From JBHELT01 sp046262935 (GTDB taxonomy: Bacteria > Actinomycetota > CADDZG01 > JAHWKV01), in the NCBI GenBank assembly GCA_046262935.1, contig JBHELT010000083.1, forward strand, positions 1-64,000: a stretch of DNA of 64,000 bases. The letters run 5' to 3'. Every line of letters begins with the position of its first letter. Positions within the stretch are counted from its first letter, which is position 1. Below, in pieces: positions 34,810 through 43,830 of the stretch. The notes beneath the pieces are model-generated. The model saw only the letters and a program-made list of their open reading frames with translations. It was not told the origin of the DNA and did no database searches. The position numbers and the translations under genes are program-made.

Positions 34810-36375
34810 ATGACATCTACGACCGTTCCAATCGACCTCAAAAGCAAGGCTGGGCGATTCACCCTGATCGCCACCATCCTCGCATCGGCGATCGTGTTCC
34901 TTGATTCAACCGTTGTGACGGTGGCGATCCCATCGATACAACGAGATTTCTCGGCGGCGTTCTCGTCGATGCAATGGGTCGGCGATGCGTACTTCGTGAC
35001 GCTTACCGCTTTCCTTTTGATCGGGGGTTCTTACGGCGACCTCTTCGGTCGAAAACGAGCCTTCGTGATAGGGCTGGTCAGCTTTACCCTAGGTTCTATC
35101 CTTTGCGGTTCGGCCCCCAGCATCGGTTTCCTGATCGCAGCCAGAGCTATCCAGGGACTCGGCGGGGCGCTGCTCATACCTTCGAGCTTGGCGATCATCA
35201 CGGCCACATTCGGTGAGGAGCAGCGTGGCAGGGCGATCGGGATATGGGCCGCTACCTCAGGTCTGGGGGCCGCGGTGGGCCCATTGGTCGGCGGCGCCCT
35301 GATCGACGCATTTTCGTGGAGATGGATCTTCTATATCAATATCCCGCTGGCCATTGTGACCTTGCTGTTCGCACGGGCACAGATGCCCGAAACTCGCGAC
35401 GAATCTGCGGTCCAACATCTTTCAACAGCAAGCGGAGCCGCCGCGGCCGTCGCCCTTGGAGGCGGTGCTTACTGCCTCATCCAGGGCCCCGTTGATGGAT
35501 TCACGAACCCGCGAGTCTTGATCGCATCAGTCGTGGCGGTGATCTCGGCTTTCGCATATTGGTATGTCGAGCGCAGGGCGAAACAGCCGATGATCCCTCA
35601 CGGGGTGTTTCGAAACATACGTTTCACGTCTGTGCAGGTCGCCACGCTCACCATCTACTTCGCGCTGAATGGCGTATTTGTTTTCATCATCCTTGGCGCT
35701 CAACAGATCCACCACCTTTCTAGCCTCAAGGCGGGGGCCTCTCTCATTCCTATCACCTCATTGTTGCTGCTGTTATCGCCAACTGTCGGTAAGGTCGCGG
35801 GGAAGATCGGTCCCAAGATCCCCATCGCGGCGGGCGCGTTGCTGTGTGCCATCGGGGTCGCGATCGCGGCGTTTTGGGGACCCCACGAAAGCTATTTCAC
35901 ACTATTGCTGCCGGCACTCGTCGTTTTCGGAGTGGGTCTTAGTTTCATAGTCGCCCCGATCACCGGGGCAGCCGTTGCATCCTTGGGGCAGAGACATGCA
36001 GGGGTGGCTTCCGCTGTGAACAACGCGGTCTCGAGGCTGGCGGGTCTTCTGGCTTTCGCGATCTTGCCTGGGATCTCGCTTGTGGCATTCACCCCGGCAT
36101 TGCATCAGCAGATCAGTACCATCGACATCTCTTCAAAGCAGAAGGCTTCGCTCCTGGTTAACGTCGACAAGCAAGGTGGACTCGAAGCCCCAAAGGGACT
36201 TTCTTCCGATTCTGCCAAACAGGTAACAGACGCGATCTCGGAGGCCTTCTATCGCGGGTATCGCCTGACGCTGTTCTGCGTAGCGGGCGTCATGCTGATC
36301 GGCGGGATCATCGCCCTTTTGTTCGTCGGCAAACCGGATGAAAGTTTGATGCAAAACCAAACGCCGCCCCTATAG
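34810..36375 (+). CDS. MFS multidrug efflux transporter, EmrB/QacA type (DHA2)
   Basis: 521 residues with 14 predicted transmembrane helices. Diagnostic segments are FLDSTVVTVAIPSI in TM1, the motif A loop GSYGDLFGRKRAF and the TM5 antiporter motif AATSGLGAAVGPLVGG. Drug/H+ antiport across the inner membrane is the family activity; the substrate is unknown. The ATG at 34810 is preferred over a GTG five codons upstream. No ribosome binding site, so the transcript may be leaderless. It converges on the VOC gene across a GC-rich inverted repeat. Confidence 0.92.
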   Translation: MTSTTVPIDLKSKAGRFTLIATILASAIVFLDSTVVTVAIPSIQRDFSAAFSSMQWVGDAYFVTLTAFLLIGGSYGDLFGRKRAFVIGLVSFTLGSILCGSAPSIGFLIAARAIQGLGGALLIPSSLAIITATFGEEQRGRAIGIWAATSGLGAAVGPLVGGALIDAFSWRWIFYINIPLAIVTLLFARAQMPETRDESAVQHLSTASGAAAAVALGGGAYCLIQGPVDGFTNPRVLIASVVAVISAFAYWYVERRAKQPMIPHGVFRNIRFTSVQVATLTIYFALNGVFVFIILGAQQIHHLSSLKAGASLIPITSLLLLLSPTVGKVAGKIGPKIPIAAGALLCAIGVAIAAFWGPHESYFTLLLPALVVFGVGLSFIVAPITGAAVASLGQRHAGVASAVNNAVSRLAGLLAFAILPGISLVAFTPALHQQISTIDISSKQKASLLVNVDKQGGLEAPKGLSSDSAKQVTDAISEAFYRGYRLTLFCVAGVMLIGGIIALLFVGKPDESLMQNQTPPL

Positions 36376-36405
36376 GTCCGTTCGAAGGACTATCGGAGCG
36401 GCGTT
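36360..36405. terminator. Bidirectional terminator-like inverted repeat
   Basis: aacgccgc (36360-36367) and gcggcgtt (36398-36405) are exact inverted copies enclosing a smaller gtcc/ggac stem, placed between the convergent MFS and VOC genes and overlapping the MFS stop region. No clear T-run on either side, so termination would be weak or factor-dependent. Confidence 0.45.
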
Positions 36406-36436
36406 CGTTGCGATTGAAGCGATGGGCTGCTAGCGC

Positions 36437-36811
36437 TTAGGCCCTTTGTCCTAGAGACAAGATGTTTCCTTCGCTGTCCTTGAACCAAGCGCCTCTGAAA
36501 TCACCGATCGAGGCGATGCTGTTTTCGGTCTTCAATCCGGGCATGTCGTACTCCTCGAACTTGACGCCCTTGTTCTGAAGTTCCTTGACCTCGATCTCGA
36601 TGTCGTCGACTTCCCAGCTGGCAAGGGTGTGACCTGCGGGCTGTCCACTCATAGTTGGAAACAGATAGAACTTGGTTGAACCAGAAGAGATCTGTACGCC
36701 TCCTGGGTCTTCCTCGCCCGGCCCGAATCCAAGTGTCTCGATGTAGAACTTCTTGGCTCGCTCGATATCCCATGCCGGGATCGTAGCGACGACGTCACTC
36801 TTGGTAAGCAT
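36437..36811 (-). CDS. VOC/glyoxalase-superfamily protein
   Basis: 124 residues forming two beta-alpha-beta-beta-beta modules. WDIERAKKFYIETLGF is the classic VOC helix-start and the C-terminal WFKDSEGNILSL carries the usual Asp/Gly-Asn-Ile-Leu strand. The canonical first-strand His is replaced by Ala/Thr (VVATIPAWD), so metal binding is doubtful. AGGAG precedes the ATG. Could be a lyase, binding or resistance protein; function unknown. Confidence 0.85.
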   Translation of the reverse strand: MLTKSDVVATIPAWDIERAKKFYIETLGFGPGEEDPGGVQISSGSTKFYLFPTMSGQPAGHTLASWEVDDIEIEVKELQNKGVKFEEYDMPGLKTENSIASIGDFRGAWFKDSEGNILSLGQRA

Positions 36812-36924
36812 GGCATCACTCCTTTGGTTGAATGGAACAAGAACCTATTCCTAAAGGGGTTCTCAAGGCAAGCTGAAGCCTCCGGTCTCGGCCGAACCGG
36901 CCCGCGAACCCGGAAAGGCTCCCG

Positions 36925-38352
36925 TCAAAGCTGTAGAGACTTGACCTCTAGGAATTCCTCGAACCCGTGGACCCCCAGTTCGCGGCCGTTACCAGACTGC
37001 TTGAACCCGCCGAATGGAGCCTGCGGGTTAAAGGCGCCGCCATTGATCTCGACCTGTCCTGTTCTTATCTGACGAGCCACAGCCACCGCGCGGTCGCGGT
37101 CTGCCGACCAAACGCCCCCTGCCAATCCATAGATGGTGTCGTTAGCGATCTCGATGGCCTCTTCTTCTGTGTCGTACGCAAGGATCGAAAGTACAGGGCC
37201 GAAGATCTCCTCTTGCGCGATAGTCATGTCACGAGTCACTTCCGAAAATACAGTTGGCTTCACGAAGTAACCCTTGTCCAGCCCTTCGGGAAGCTCGGGC
37301 CCGCCGGTCACCAGTTTGGCGCCTTCTTCGATGCCCTTATGTATGTAGTTGCGAACCCGCTGCAATTGAGCCTCGGAGACCAATGGCCCGAGTCGTGTGC
37401 CATCGGCGAACGGACTTCCAACGACAAACTTCTCGGCCGCCTTCTTGGCGAGCTCCTCGACCTCGGCGAGTTTCGCGCGCGGCACGATCATGCGCGTTAG
37501 TGCCGAGCATGTCTGGCCCGAATTCAAGAACGCAGCATCAACACCTTCCGCAATAGCCTTCGATAGGTCGGCATCGTCCAAGATCACGTTCGGCGACTTG
37601 CCTCCCAGCTCAAGAGCAACCTTTTTGATCGTCTGCGCAGCAAGTTCGCTGACCCGCTTTCCTGCTCTTGTCGAACCAGTGAACGAGATCATGTCGACGT
37701 CTGGGTTGGATGCGAGCGTTTCGCCAACAACCGGACCTACGCCGGTAACCAAGTTGAAAACACCAGCGGGCAGTCCTGCCTCGTCCATGATCTCGGCGAG
37801 GATGAATGCATTGAGTGGAGCGACCTCGCTTGGCTTCAGGACCACGGTGCATCCGGCCGCGATCGCGGGGGCAACCTTGGCCACTATCTGGTGCAGTGGG
37901 TAGTTCCACGGGGTGATGCAACCAACAACGCCCACGGGTTCGCGCACCACGAGTGAGTTGCCAACTTGCTCTTCGAATTTGAACGTGTCGAGGATCTCTT
38001 GGATCGACCCCAGCGTCAGGGTAGGAAGACCAGCCTGGATCATGGTCGACAACCTGAGCGGCATCCCAACTTCTCGCGCGATGAGTTCGGCGATCTCTCC
38101 GATGCGAACCTGGAAGCCCTCGGTGATCCGTTGGATGTACTTACCGCGCTCTTCGACCGATGTGCGTGACCATCCCACGAAGGCTCGCTTAGCCGCGGCA
38201 ACTGCGATGTCTACGTCTTCGGAGACACCCTCGGGCACGGTTCCCATGACCTGCTCAGTTGTGGAATCGATGACATCGATAGTGCCATTGCCCTTGGAAG
38301 GTACCCAAGCTCCCTCGATATAAAGCCTGTCTCTTACGATCAGATCGCTCAA
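36925..38352 (-). CDS. NAD(P)-dependent aldehyde dehydrogenase
   Basis: 475 residues of the ALDH superfamily. General base Glu248 in VALELGGKSPN and nucleophile Cys282 in NSGQTCSALTR are visible, with TPWNYPLHQ and FTGSTRAGKR forming the cofactor pocket. It starts at a TTG behind AGGAGAAG. It oxidises an aldehyde to the acid; the substrate is unknown, but an acyl-CoA ligase is encoded nearby and a fatty or aromatic aldehyde would fit. DoxX is encoded directly upstream on the same strand, 61 bases away. Confidence 0.95.
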   Translation of the reverse strand: MSDLIVRDRLYIEGAWVPSKGNGTIDVIDSTTEQVMGTVPEGVSEDVDIAVAAAKRAFVGWSRTSVEERGKYIQRITEGFQVRIGEIAELIAREVGMPLRLSTMIQAGLPTLTLGSIQEILDTFKFEEQVGNSLVVREPVGVVGCITPWNYPLHQIVAKVAPAIAAGCTVVLKPSEVAPLNAFILAEIMDEAGLPAGVFNLVTGVGPVVGETLASNPDVDMISFTGSTRAGKRVSELAAQTIKKVALELGGKSPNVILDDADLSKAIAEGVDAAFLNSGQTCSALTRMIVPRAKLAEVEELAKKAAEKFVVGSPFADGTRLGPLVSEAQLQRVRNYIHKGIEEGAKLVTGGPELPEGLDKGYFVKPTVFSEVTRDMTIAQEEIFGPVLSILAYDTEEEAIEIANDTIYGLAGGVWSADRDRAVAVARQIRTGQVEINGGAFNPQAPFGGFKQSGNGRELGVHGFEEFLEVKSLQL

Positions 38353-38413
38353 TGTCTTCTCCTGCTCGGTTGCTTCTACTTTACCCCTGCCCGGGATCAG
38401 AGCGATTCACCCT

Positions 38414-38932
38414 TTACGCATTGAGCGACTTAAACTTATGGCGTCCCACTGCGAGCGACGATAGCGTGGCAACCCCCAGGCCCATGCCAAGACCCACGAT
38501 GAGCGCAAGTATCCCCGCTGTGGGGTAAGGCAAGGCGACCCCTATGAGGCGATCGATCGAATCGAACCCAGGCCCAGATAGTCCGACCCCAAGAGCCCCA
38601 AGGGCGATAAGCAGTGGGAATTCGAAACCACCCTTCGCGTTGAAAAACCCCTTCGGCAAGTGAACTTTGACAATGGCGACGGTCATGGTCCCCACGATCA
38701 TCGCTACGGCCAAAGGCGTAAAGAATCCACTCGCCAAAGCAAGACCGCCCATCATTTCACTGGTTCCGGTGAGTATGGCGAACGGTCGAGCGGGCGTGAA
38801 GCCCATCGACTCCAGCATCCCTGCGGTTCCTCCGATGCCAGGGCCATCGAACCAGCCAAACAGTTTCTGAGTCCCGTGCGCAGCAATGATCAAACCAACA
38901 GCGAGTCTGATCACAAGAACGCCAACGTCCAC
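38414..38932 (-). CDS. DoxX-family membrane protein
   Basis: 172 residues, four hydrophobic helices. The DoxX core is clear: LVIRLAVGLIIAAHGTQKLF and GPGIGGTAGMLESMGF, followed by LTGTSEMMGGLALASG. The family includes subunits of thiosulfate:quinone oxidoreductase and redox-stress complexes, but most members are uncharacterised. GTG start with a strong AGGAGG upstream. Likely co-transcribed with the ALDH gene. Confidence 0.9.
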   Translation of the reverse strand: MDVGVLVIRLAVGLIIAAHGTQKLFGWFDGPGIGGTAGMLESMGFTPARPFAILTGTSEMMGGLALASGFFTPLAVAMIVGTMTVAIVKVHLPKGFFNAKGGFEFPLLIALGALGVGLSGPGFDSIDRLIGVALPYPTAGILALIVGLGMGLGVATLSSLAVGRHKFKSLNA

Positions 38933-39060
38933 CAGCTACCTCCTCGACTCCTTTCCCCATGCATACCCCGATGGAGCCATAAAGAACCTAGTCACCGGGA
39001 GGCTGCGAGCTTAGAGTTTGGTCCACTGGTTTCGCTCACACCTATTGAACGGGGTTCGAT

Positions 39061-40683
39061 ATGAAGGGCCTTATGCAAGATTTCCCGCTCACCCTCACGC
39101 ACTTTTTGGATAGGGCAGAAAAACTATTCCCGAAGAAAGGCGTAACGACCGCTTTCCCAACCGGCCCCCACCGCGTCTCATACGCCGAATGGGCGCTTAG
39201 GACACGCCGTCTTGCGGGGGCCCTGGACAAGCTCGGGGTCTCGCCACAAGGCAGGGTCGGCACGTTCGGCTGGAACACGGAGCGACACCTCGAGCTGTAC
39301 TTCGCGGTCCCCTGCAGCGGACGGATCATGCACACACTCAACATCCGCCTTTTTCCTGCGGACATCACTTACATCGTCAATCACGCCGAGGATGAGGTGA
39401 TATTCGTCGACCGATCATTGGTCGCCGCGCTTTGGCCGATCGTTGATTCATTCACCACGGTCAAAAGCATCGTGGTGATGGACGACGGGAAGGGAGACGT
39501 ACCAGACGATCATCGGATCATCGACTTCGATTCGCTCATGGACGGCGTACAGCCAGCCGAGTTCCCTCAACTAGATGAACACCGCGCGGCTTCGATGATG
39601 TACACCAGCGGAACGACCGGGAAACCGAAGGGAGTTGTGTACACACATCGCTCGATCTTCTTGCACACCTTTGCCGTCATGCTCGCAGACACCCTCGGCA
39701 TTCGCGAGAAAGATGTCGTGCTTCCGGTTGTTCCGATGTTCCACGCGAACTGTTGGGGCATCGCACATGCATGCGTCGCATCGGGGGCCGATCTCGTGAT
39801 GCCTGGTTCGGACCTCTCGGCGCCAGCGCTGCTCGACCTCATCAGATCGCAAGAGGTGACGATCACTGCCGGCGTGCCAACTATCTGGATGGCGCTTCTA
39901 CCCCTGCTGCAAGGAGCAGAACTTCCGAAGCTCGAGCGAGTCGTTTGTGGAGGATCCGCCGTGCCGAAGGCCCTGTCCGAAGGTTTTCGGCAAGCTATCG
40001 GGATCCCAATAACGCAGGCATGGGGCATGACCGAGACGAGTCCGATCGGGTCTTTCGGAAATATCAAGTCGTACCTGCAAGATTCCTCCGAGGACGTGCT
40101 CGCCGACCTGCGCTCTACCCAGGGCATCATCGTGCCCGGCGTCGAATTCCGGATCGTTGAACCGGAAACCACCAACGAACTTGCATGGGATGGGTCGACC
40201 AGCGGTGAATTGCAAGTACGCGGTCCGTGGGTAGTCTCGGACTATTACAACCACCCAGGTTCGCAAGAGTCATTCACATCCGATGGATATTTTCGGACCG
40301 GTGATGTCGCGGTTGTCGACCCAGAGGGATACATAAGATTGGTTGATCGAACCAAAGACCTCATCAAGTCCGGAGGCGAATGGATAAGCTCGGTCGGCTT
40401 AGAGAATGAGATCATGGCTCATCCGGCGATCGCTGAGGCCGCCGTCATCGGAGTTGCCTCCGCCAAGTGGGACGAACGTCCATTGGCATGTGTGGTCGTG
40501 AAGCCCGGCGAGAAGATCTCGAAAGAGGACATCATCGAACACCTGCGAGGGCGCGTTGCGAAGTGGTGGCTGCCCGACGATGTCGTCTTCATCGATGAGA
40601 TCCCTAAGACTTCTGTCGGTAAGTTCTCGAAGAAGGAGCTACGCGAACGATTCAAGGACCATCCATTGCCGAAAACAACGTAA
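39061..40683 (+). CDS. Fatty-acyl-CoA synthetase (AMP-binding, FadD-like)
   Basis: 540 residues of the ANL adenylate-forming superfamily, long-chain fatty-acid branch. P-loop motif MYTSGTTGKPKGVV (about 180-193), the linker segment GWNTERHLELYFAVPCSGRI, QAWGMTETSP, the hinge YFRTGDVAVVDPEGYIRLVDR and the catalytic Lys in KTSVGKFSKKEL are all present. It activates a carboxylate to acyl-AMP and then acyl-CoA. No signal or membrane segment. The dioxygenase-like VOC gene follows after 56 bases on the same strand. Confidence 0.95.
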   Translation: MKGLMQDFPLTLTHFLDRAEKLFPKKGVTTAFPTGPHRVSYAEWALRTRRLAGALDKLGVSPQGRVGTFGWNTERHLELYFAVPCSGRIMHTLNIRLFPADITYIVNHAEDEVIFVDRSLVAALWPIVDSFTTVKSIVVMDDGKGDVPDDHRIIDFDSLMDGVQPAEFPQLDEHRAASMMYTSGTTGKPKGVVYTHRSIFLHTFAVMLADTLGIREKDVVLPVVPMFHANCWGIAHACVASGADLVMPGSDLSAPALLDLIRSQEVTITAGVPTIWMALLPLLQGAELPKLERVVCGGSAVPKALSEGFRQAIGIPITQAWGMTETSPIGSFGNIKSYLQDSSEDVLADLRSTQGIIVPGVEFRIVEPETTNELAWDGSTSGELQVRGPWVVSDYYNHPGSQESFTSDGYFRTGDVAVVDPEGYIRLVDRTKDLIKSGGEWISSVGLENEIMAHPAIAEAAVIGVASAKWDERPLACVVVKPGEKISKEDIIEHLRGRVAKWWLPDDVVFIDEIPKTSVGKFSKKELRERFKDHPLPKTT

Positions 40684-40739
40684 CGGCAAGTGTCTTGATT
40701 CGATAGCTTTGTCAAGCCGGGGAATGAATCCGGCGATCC

Positions 40740-41675
40740 ATGAGTTACAAGGTGTCCAACGAAAGGCCCGAGATGAGATCGGAAGCGACTGAACAACAGG
40801 TTCCCCATCTACCGGACTATGCCAGCACATTGATCGGTGCCATTGGCAGGGTCGACCTCCGGGTCCGCGACATCGAGCGTTCGCTTGGTTTCTATTCCTC
40901 CGTCGCCGGCCTGCAGATTATGCAGCGTGATGAAAGCGGTGTGTCTTTGGGGGCGGGAACGGACGTCTTCCTGCATCTGTCATCGGAAGGGGTCGATGCC
41001 CCTGCGCTCAGAAGGTCAACTGGTTTGTTCCACACCGCGATCCGATACCCCTCGGCCGCTGATCTTGGTGACGCACTCGTGCGGCTCGCCGAGACTGGCA
41101 TCCCAGTCGGTGCCGGGGACCACGGGGTCAGCGAAGCCCTTTACGTGGACGATCCAGACGGTAATGGCGTTGAGCTTTACAGGGACCGACCGTTGGACGA
41201 GTGGCCGACCCCGCCATCCGGCCAAAAGGTGATTGGGATGACTGGCCCGGTCGATCTCGATCGGTTGATCGAGTTGAGCCGCGGGACAGACGCTTTAGGC
41301 CAACCAGCACCCTTGACAACCGACATCGGTCACATCCATCTGAAGGTGAGCGACATGGCGCGCACGTTCGAGTTCTACTCGAAGATCCTTGGCCTAGACG
41401 TCATGGGTGAGATGCGCGATCAGGCAGGGTTCTTCTCTTCTTATGGTTATCACCACAACATCGGGACCAACACATGGGAATCTCGCGGCGCGGGCCCTGC
41501 ACCCAGCAATCACGCGGGCCTAAGCAGAGTCGTATTCGAAGTTGATGGTCAGGAAGAGATCTCAGCCCTCGCCGAACGATTGTCTGGTGCCGAGGGCTAC
41601 CACGAAAGCATCGAAAGCGGCATAACCGTGAAAGACCCAGACGGCATCGAATTGGTGTTCGTCGTGGCTCGTTAG
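40740..41675 (+). CDS. Two-domain VOC protein, CatE-like extradiol dioxygenase
   Basis: 311 residues, two tandem VOC modules as in catechol-2,3-dioxygenase CatE. The C-terminal module carries a plausible Fe(II) site: His200 in IGHIHLKVSDM, His238/239 in GYHHNIGTN and Glu304 in DPDGIELVF. In the N-terminal module the first His is Asp39 (IGRVDLRV), so only one site is active, as expected for this family. It would cleave a catechol-type ring; the substrate is unknown. Met12 (40773) has a slightly better ribosome binding site. Its stop codon overlaps that of the convergent MEDS gene. Confidence 0.85.
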   Translation: MSYKVSNERPEMRSEATEQQVPHLPDYASTLIGAIGRVDLRVRDIERSLGFYSSVAGLQIMQRDESGVSLGAGTDVFLHLSSEGVDAPALRRSTGLFHTAIRYPSAADLGDALVRLAETGIPVGAGDHGVSEALYVDDPDGNGVELYRDRPLDEWPTPPSGQKVIGMTGPVDLDRLIELSRGTDALGQPAPLTTDIGHIHLKVSDMARTFEFYSKILGLDVMGEMRDQAGFFSSYGYHHNIGTNTWESRGAGPAPSNHAGLSRVVFEVDGQEEISALAERLSGAEGYHESIESGITVKDPDGIELVFVVAR

Positions 41676-42610
41676 CCTTGCTCGGCAACCTGAATGCGAA
41701 CAACTGAACCCTCTGGATAAGTCCTGATCTGCACGAGGTCGCATACCTGGTTGACCATCCAAAGGCCAAAGCCTCCTTCATGTCCACCGGTAGGCTTGCG
41801 CCTTCCCACCAACGGATCCTCGATGCGACCGGAATCTTGGATCTCGCAAACGAAAGCCCTTGGCAACGGGTCGGTCCAAACCCGCACGTGCCCTTTTCCG
41901 CCGCCATGTCGAAGGGTATTCGCAGCTACTTCATGGATCGCCAACACCAGGTCTTCGATCCGCCCCGCAGAAAGACCAGAGTAGGAAGCCTGGACGGCAA
42001 CAAGGTTCCTAAGCGATACGAGAGCCGAAGCGTCGAAATCGAACTCCACGACCGGTTGGTTGGGCTCGGGCAGCCGCTTGTCGAAAGGCTGAGCGATCGA
42101 AGCCAGCCCGCGGTATCTGTCACTCGGGGCGCGAGTGCCGCCCAGCCTGACCTCGGGGTGGCTGCGATAGGCCTCGTCCAGAGTCTCCTGGTCGAGAGAG
42201 CTGACGTCGTAAGGACACAAGATCCAACCATCTAGTCCATCGAATGCCAGGTTGATCAGGTCCTCGTGCCTTTGAGCTTCAGCCAGCTCCGCTTCGGAAC
42301 GGCCCGCCCAGATCGGTTCACCGATACCCCGGACCTTTTTCTTTGTCGTCGCACCTTGATCGAGGAGGTCTTTCCACACAGGGATGATCCGCGCCGGATT
42401 GCGGCCAACCTCAGCCATATCGGCGAACATTACGAGATCCTTGTTGCTATCTAGAGCCTGTTTGAGGCCCTCGATCTTGCGCGCTGGAACAACCACAAGT
42501 ATCGGTTCTTCGGCCTCGATCCCTTCTAGGATGAAGTCGATCGTTTCATCGACGAAGGCTGCCTCCCCTTGGTAGAAAAGCGCCTCGTGCTTGAAAGGCT
42601 GACTGCTCAC
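41672..42610 (-). CDS. MEDS sensor domain fused to RsbW-like HATPase
   Basis: 312 residues from GTG 42610. Residues 1-175 match the MEDS (DcmR-type sensory) domain (KHEALFYQGEAAFVDETIDF; also GWILCPYD). Residues about 195-312 form a GHKL ATPase of the anti-sigma/serine kinase type, with N-box IHEVAANTLRHGGG and G-box GGFGLWMV. Such proteins usually act in partner-switching with an anti-sigma-factor antagonist or sigma factor, but neither is encoded here. A 23-bp palindrome lies 71 bases upstream, shared with the divergent ABC operon. Confidence 0.88.
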   Translation of the reverse strand: MSSQPFKHEALFYQGEAAFVDETIDFILEGIEAEEPILVVVPARKIEGLKQALDSNKDLVMFADMAEVGRNPARIIPVWKDLLDQGATTKKKVRGIGEPIWAGRSEAELAEAQRHEDLINLAFDGLDGWILCPYDVSSLDQETLDEAYRSHPEVRLGGTRAPSDRYRGLASIAQPFDKRLPEPNQPVVEFDFDASALVSLRNLVAVQASYSGLSAGRIEDLVLAIHEVAANTLRHGGGKGHVRVWTDPLPRAFVCEIQDSGRIEDPLVGRRKPTGGHEGGFGLWMVNQVCDLVQIRTYPEGSVVRIQVAEQG

Positions 42611-42680
42611 TGCCCCACTTCCACGCTGCTCACTCGCCCTGTGCTGCAACCCGCAATATCCTCGTCCGGACACCGCTGCA

Positions 42681-42703
42681 AAAGAGCATGATGCATGCTC
42701 TTT
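42681..42703. promoter_or_regulatory. Perfect 10-bp-arm palindrome in divergent promoter region
   Basis: aaagagcatg (42681-42690) and catgctcttt (42694-42703) flank a 3-base centre, between the MEDS-HATPase gene and the ABC-2 exporter operon. It is positioned to act as an operator on either promoter. No adjacent regulator gene is evident. Confidence 0.55.
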
Positions 42704-42842
42704 GGTATCTCAAGGATGCATTGCCCCTGCGGCGCCGACGCTAAACCCCTTTCCAGGGCATCGAGTGGAATTATTTGGAGCGATAGCGGACGATGTGCCC
42801 AGTTTCGTCCCCATTTGCGTCCCCCATATGTATCCTTGGTCC

Positions 42843-43826
42843 GTGTCCGAAATACTCGAACAAACCAAACAGATCCGTGGATCAGCCATCTCCACAAGTC
42901 AATTGACTAAGGTGTTCCCCGCGCCGATGGGTCCCCTCACCGCGGTTGACCATTTGGACCTCGAAGTAGCGGAAGGCGAGATCTTTGGCCTCCTCGGGCC
43001 GAACGGTGCCGGTAAGACGACCACCGTTGGGATGCTCTGCACCCGAGTTATACCAACATCCGGTTCAGCGATCGTCGGTGGTATCGATGTTGTTGCTGAT
43101 CCGACCGTAGCCAAACAAGTGATCAGTGTCGTTTCGCAATCCAACACGCTAGATCGCAGTTTGAGTGTTGAGGAGAACCTGTTCTTTCATGGTCGCTACT
43201 TCGGTATGGCTAAGCCCGATGCGAAAAGCGAAGCGCAAAGGATGCTCGAACAATTCCGGCTCACGGATCGGGCACGCGCCGATGTGAACTCGCTTTCGGG
43301 TGGTATGGCGCAAAGACTATTGATCGCTCGCGCCATCATGCACCGGCCACAGATACTGTTTCTCGATGAACCAACCGCTGGACTCGATCCTCAAAGCAGG
43401 CTCGCCCTCTGGGAGATCCTCAGGCAGATCCACGCAGCGGGACAAACGATCATGCTGACGACCCACTACATGGAAGAAGCCGATGCGCTTTGCGAACGCG
43501 TTGCGATCATGGACCATGGCCGCATCCTGGCCCTCGGCTCCCCCGAAGAACTGAAGCGCTCCGTGGGGGCCGATACCGAGATAAAGATCTCCGCCGCTGG
43601 CGACCTGCAGGTGCTCGCCGATGAACTTCTGGGTTTCGATGGAGCCACTGGCGCGCGCGTGATCGATGGTCACGTACGCCTCAACCTAAAGGGCGCCGAA
43701 GGAGCTGTTCCCAAGATCGTTAACTTCTGCGACTCGAAGGGCTTCGCATTGCAGGATCTTTCTGTGACGGAGCCGACCCTTGAAACTGTCTTCATCAATC
43801 TGACAGGGAAAGATCTGAGGGAATGA
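42843..43826 (+). CDS. ABC-2 exporter ATP-binding protein
   Basis: 327 residues from GTG 42843 (ATG 42828 also in frame). Walker A GPNGAGKTT, Q-loop QSNTLD, signature LSGGMAQRL and Walker B ILFLDEPTAGLD. The C-terminal extension is of the drug/lipid exporter type. A tatgta element about 10 bases upstream of the GTG could be a -10 box, suggesting a leaderless transcript. It is followed 4 bases later by its permease gene. Substrate unknown. Confidence 0.92.
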   Translation: MSEILEQTKQIRGSAISTSQLTKVFPAPMGPLTAVDHLDLEVAEGEIFGLLGPNGAGKTTTVGMLCTRVIPTSGSAIVGGIDVVADPTVAKQVISVVSQSNTLDRSLSVEENLFFHGRYFGMAKPDAKSEAQRMLEQFRLTDRARADVNSLSGGMAQRLLIARAIMHRPQILFLDEPTAGLDPQSRLALWEILRQIHAAGQTIMLTTHYMEEADALCERVAIMDHGRILALGSPEELKRSVGADTEIKISAAGDLQVLADELLGFDGATGARVIDGHVRLNLKGAEGAVPKIVNFCDSKGFALQDLSVTEPTLETVFINLTGKDLRE

Positions 43827-43830
43827 ACTG

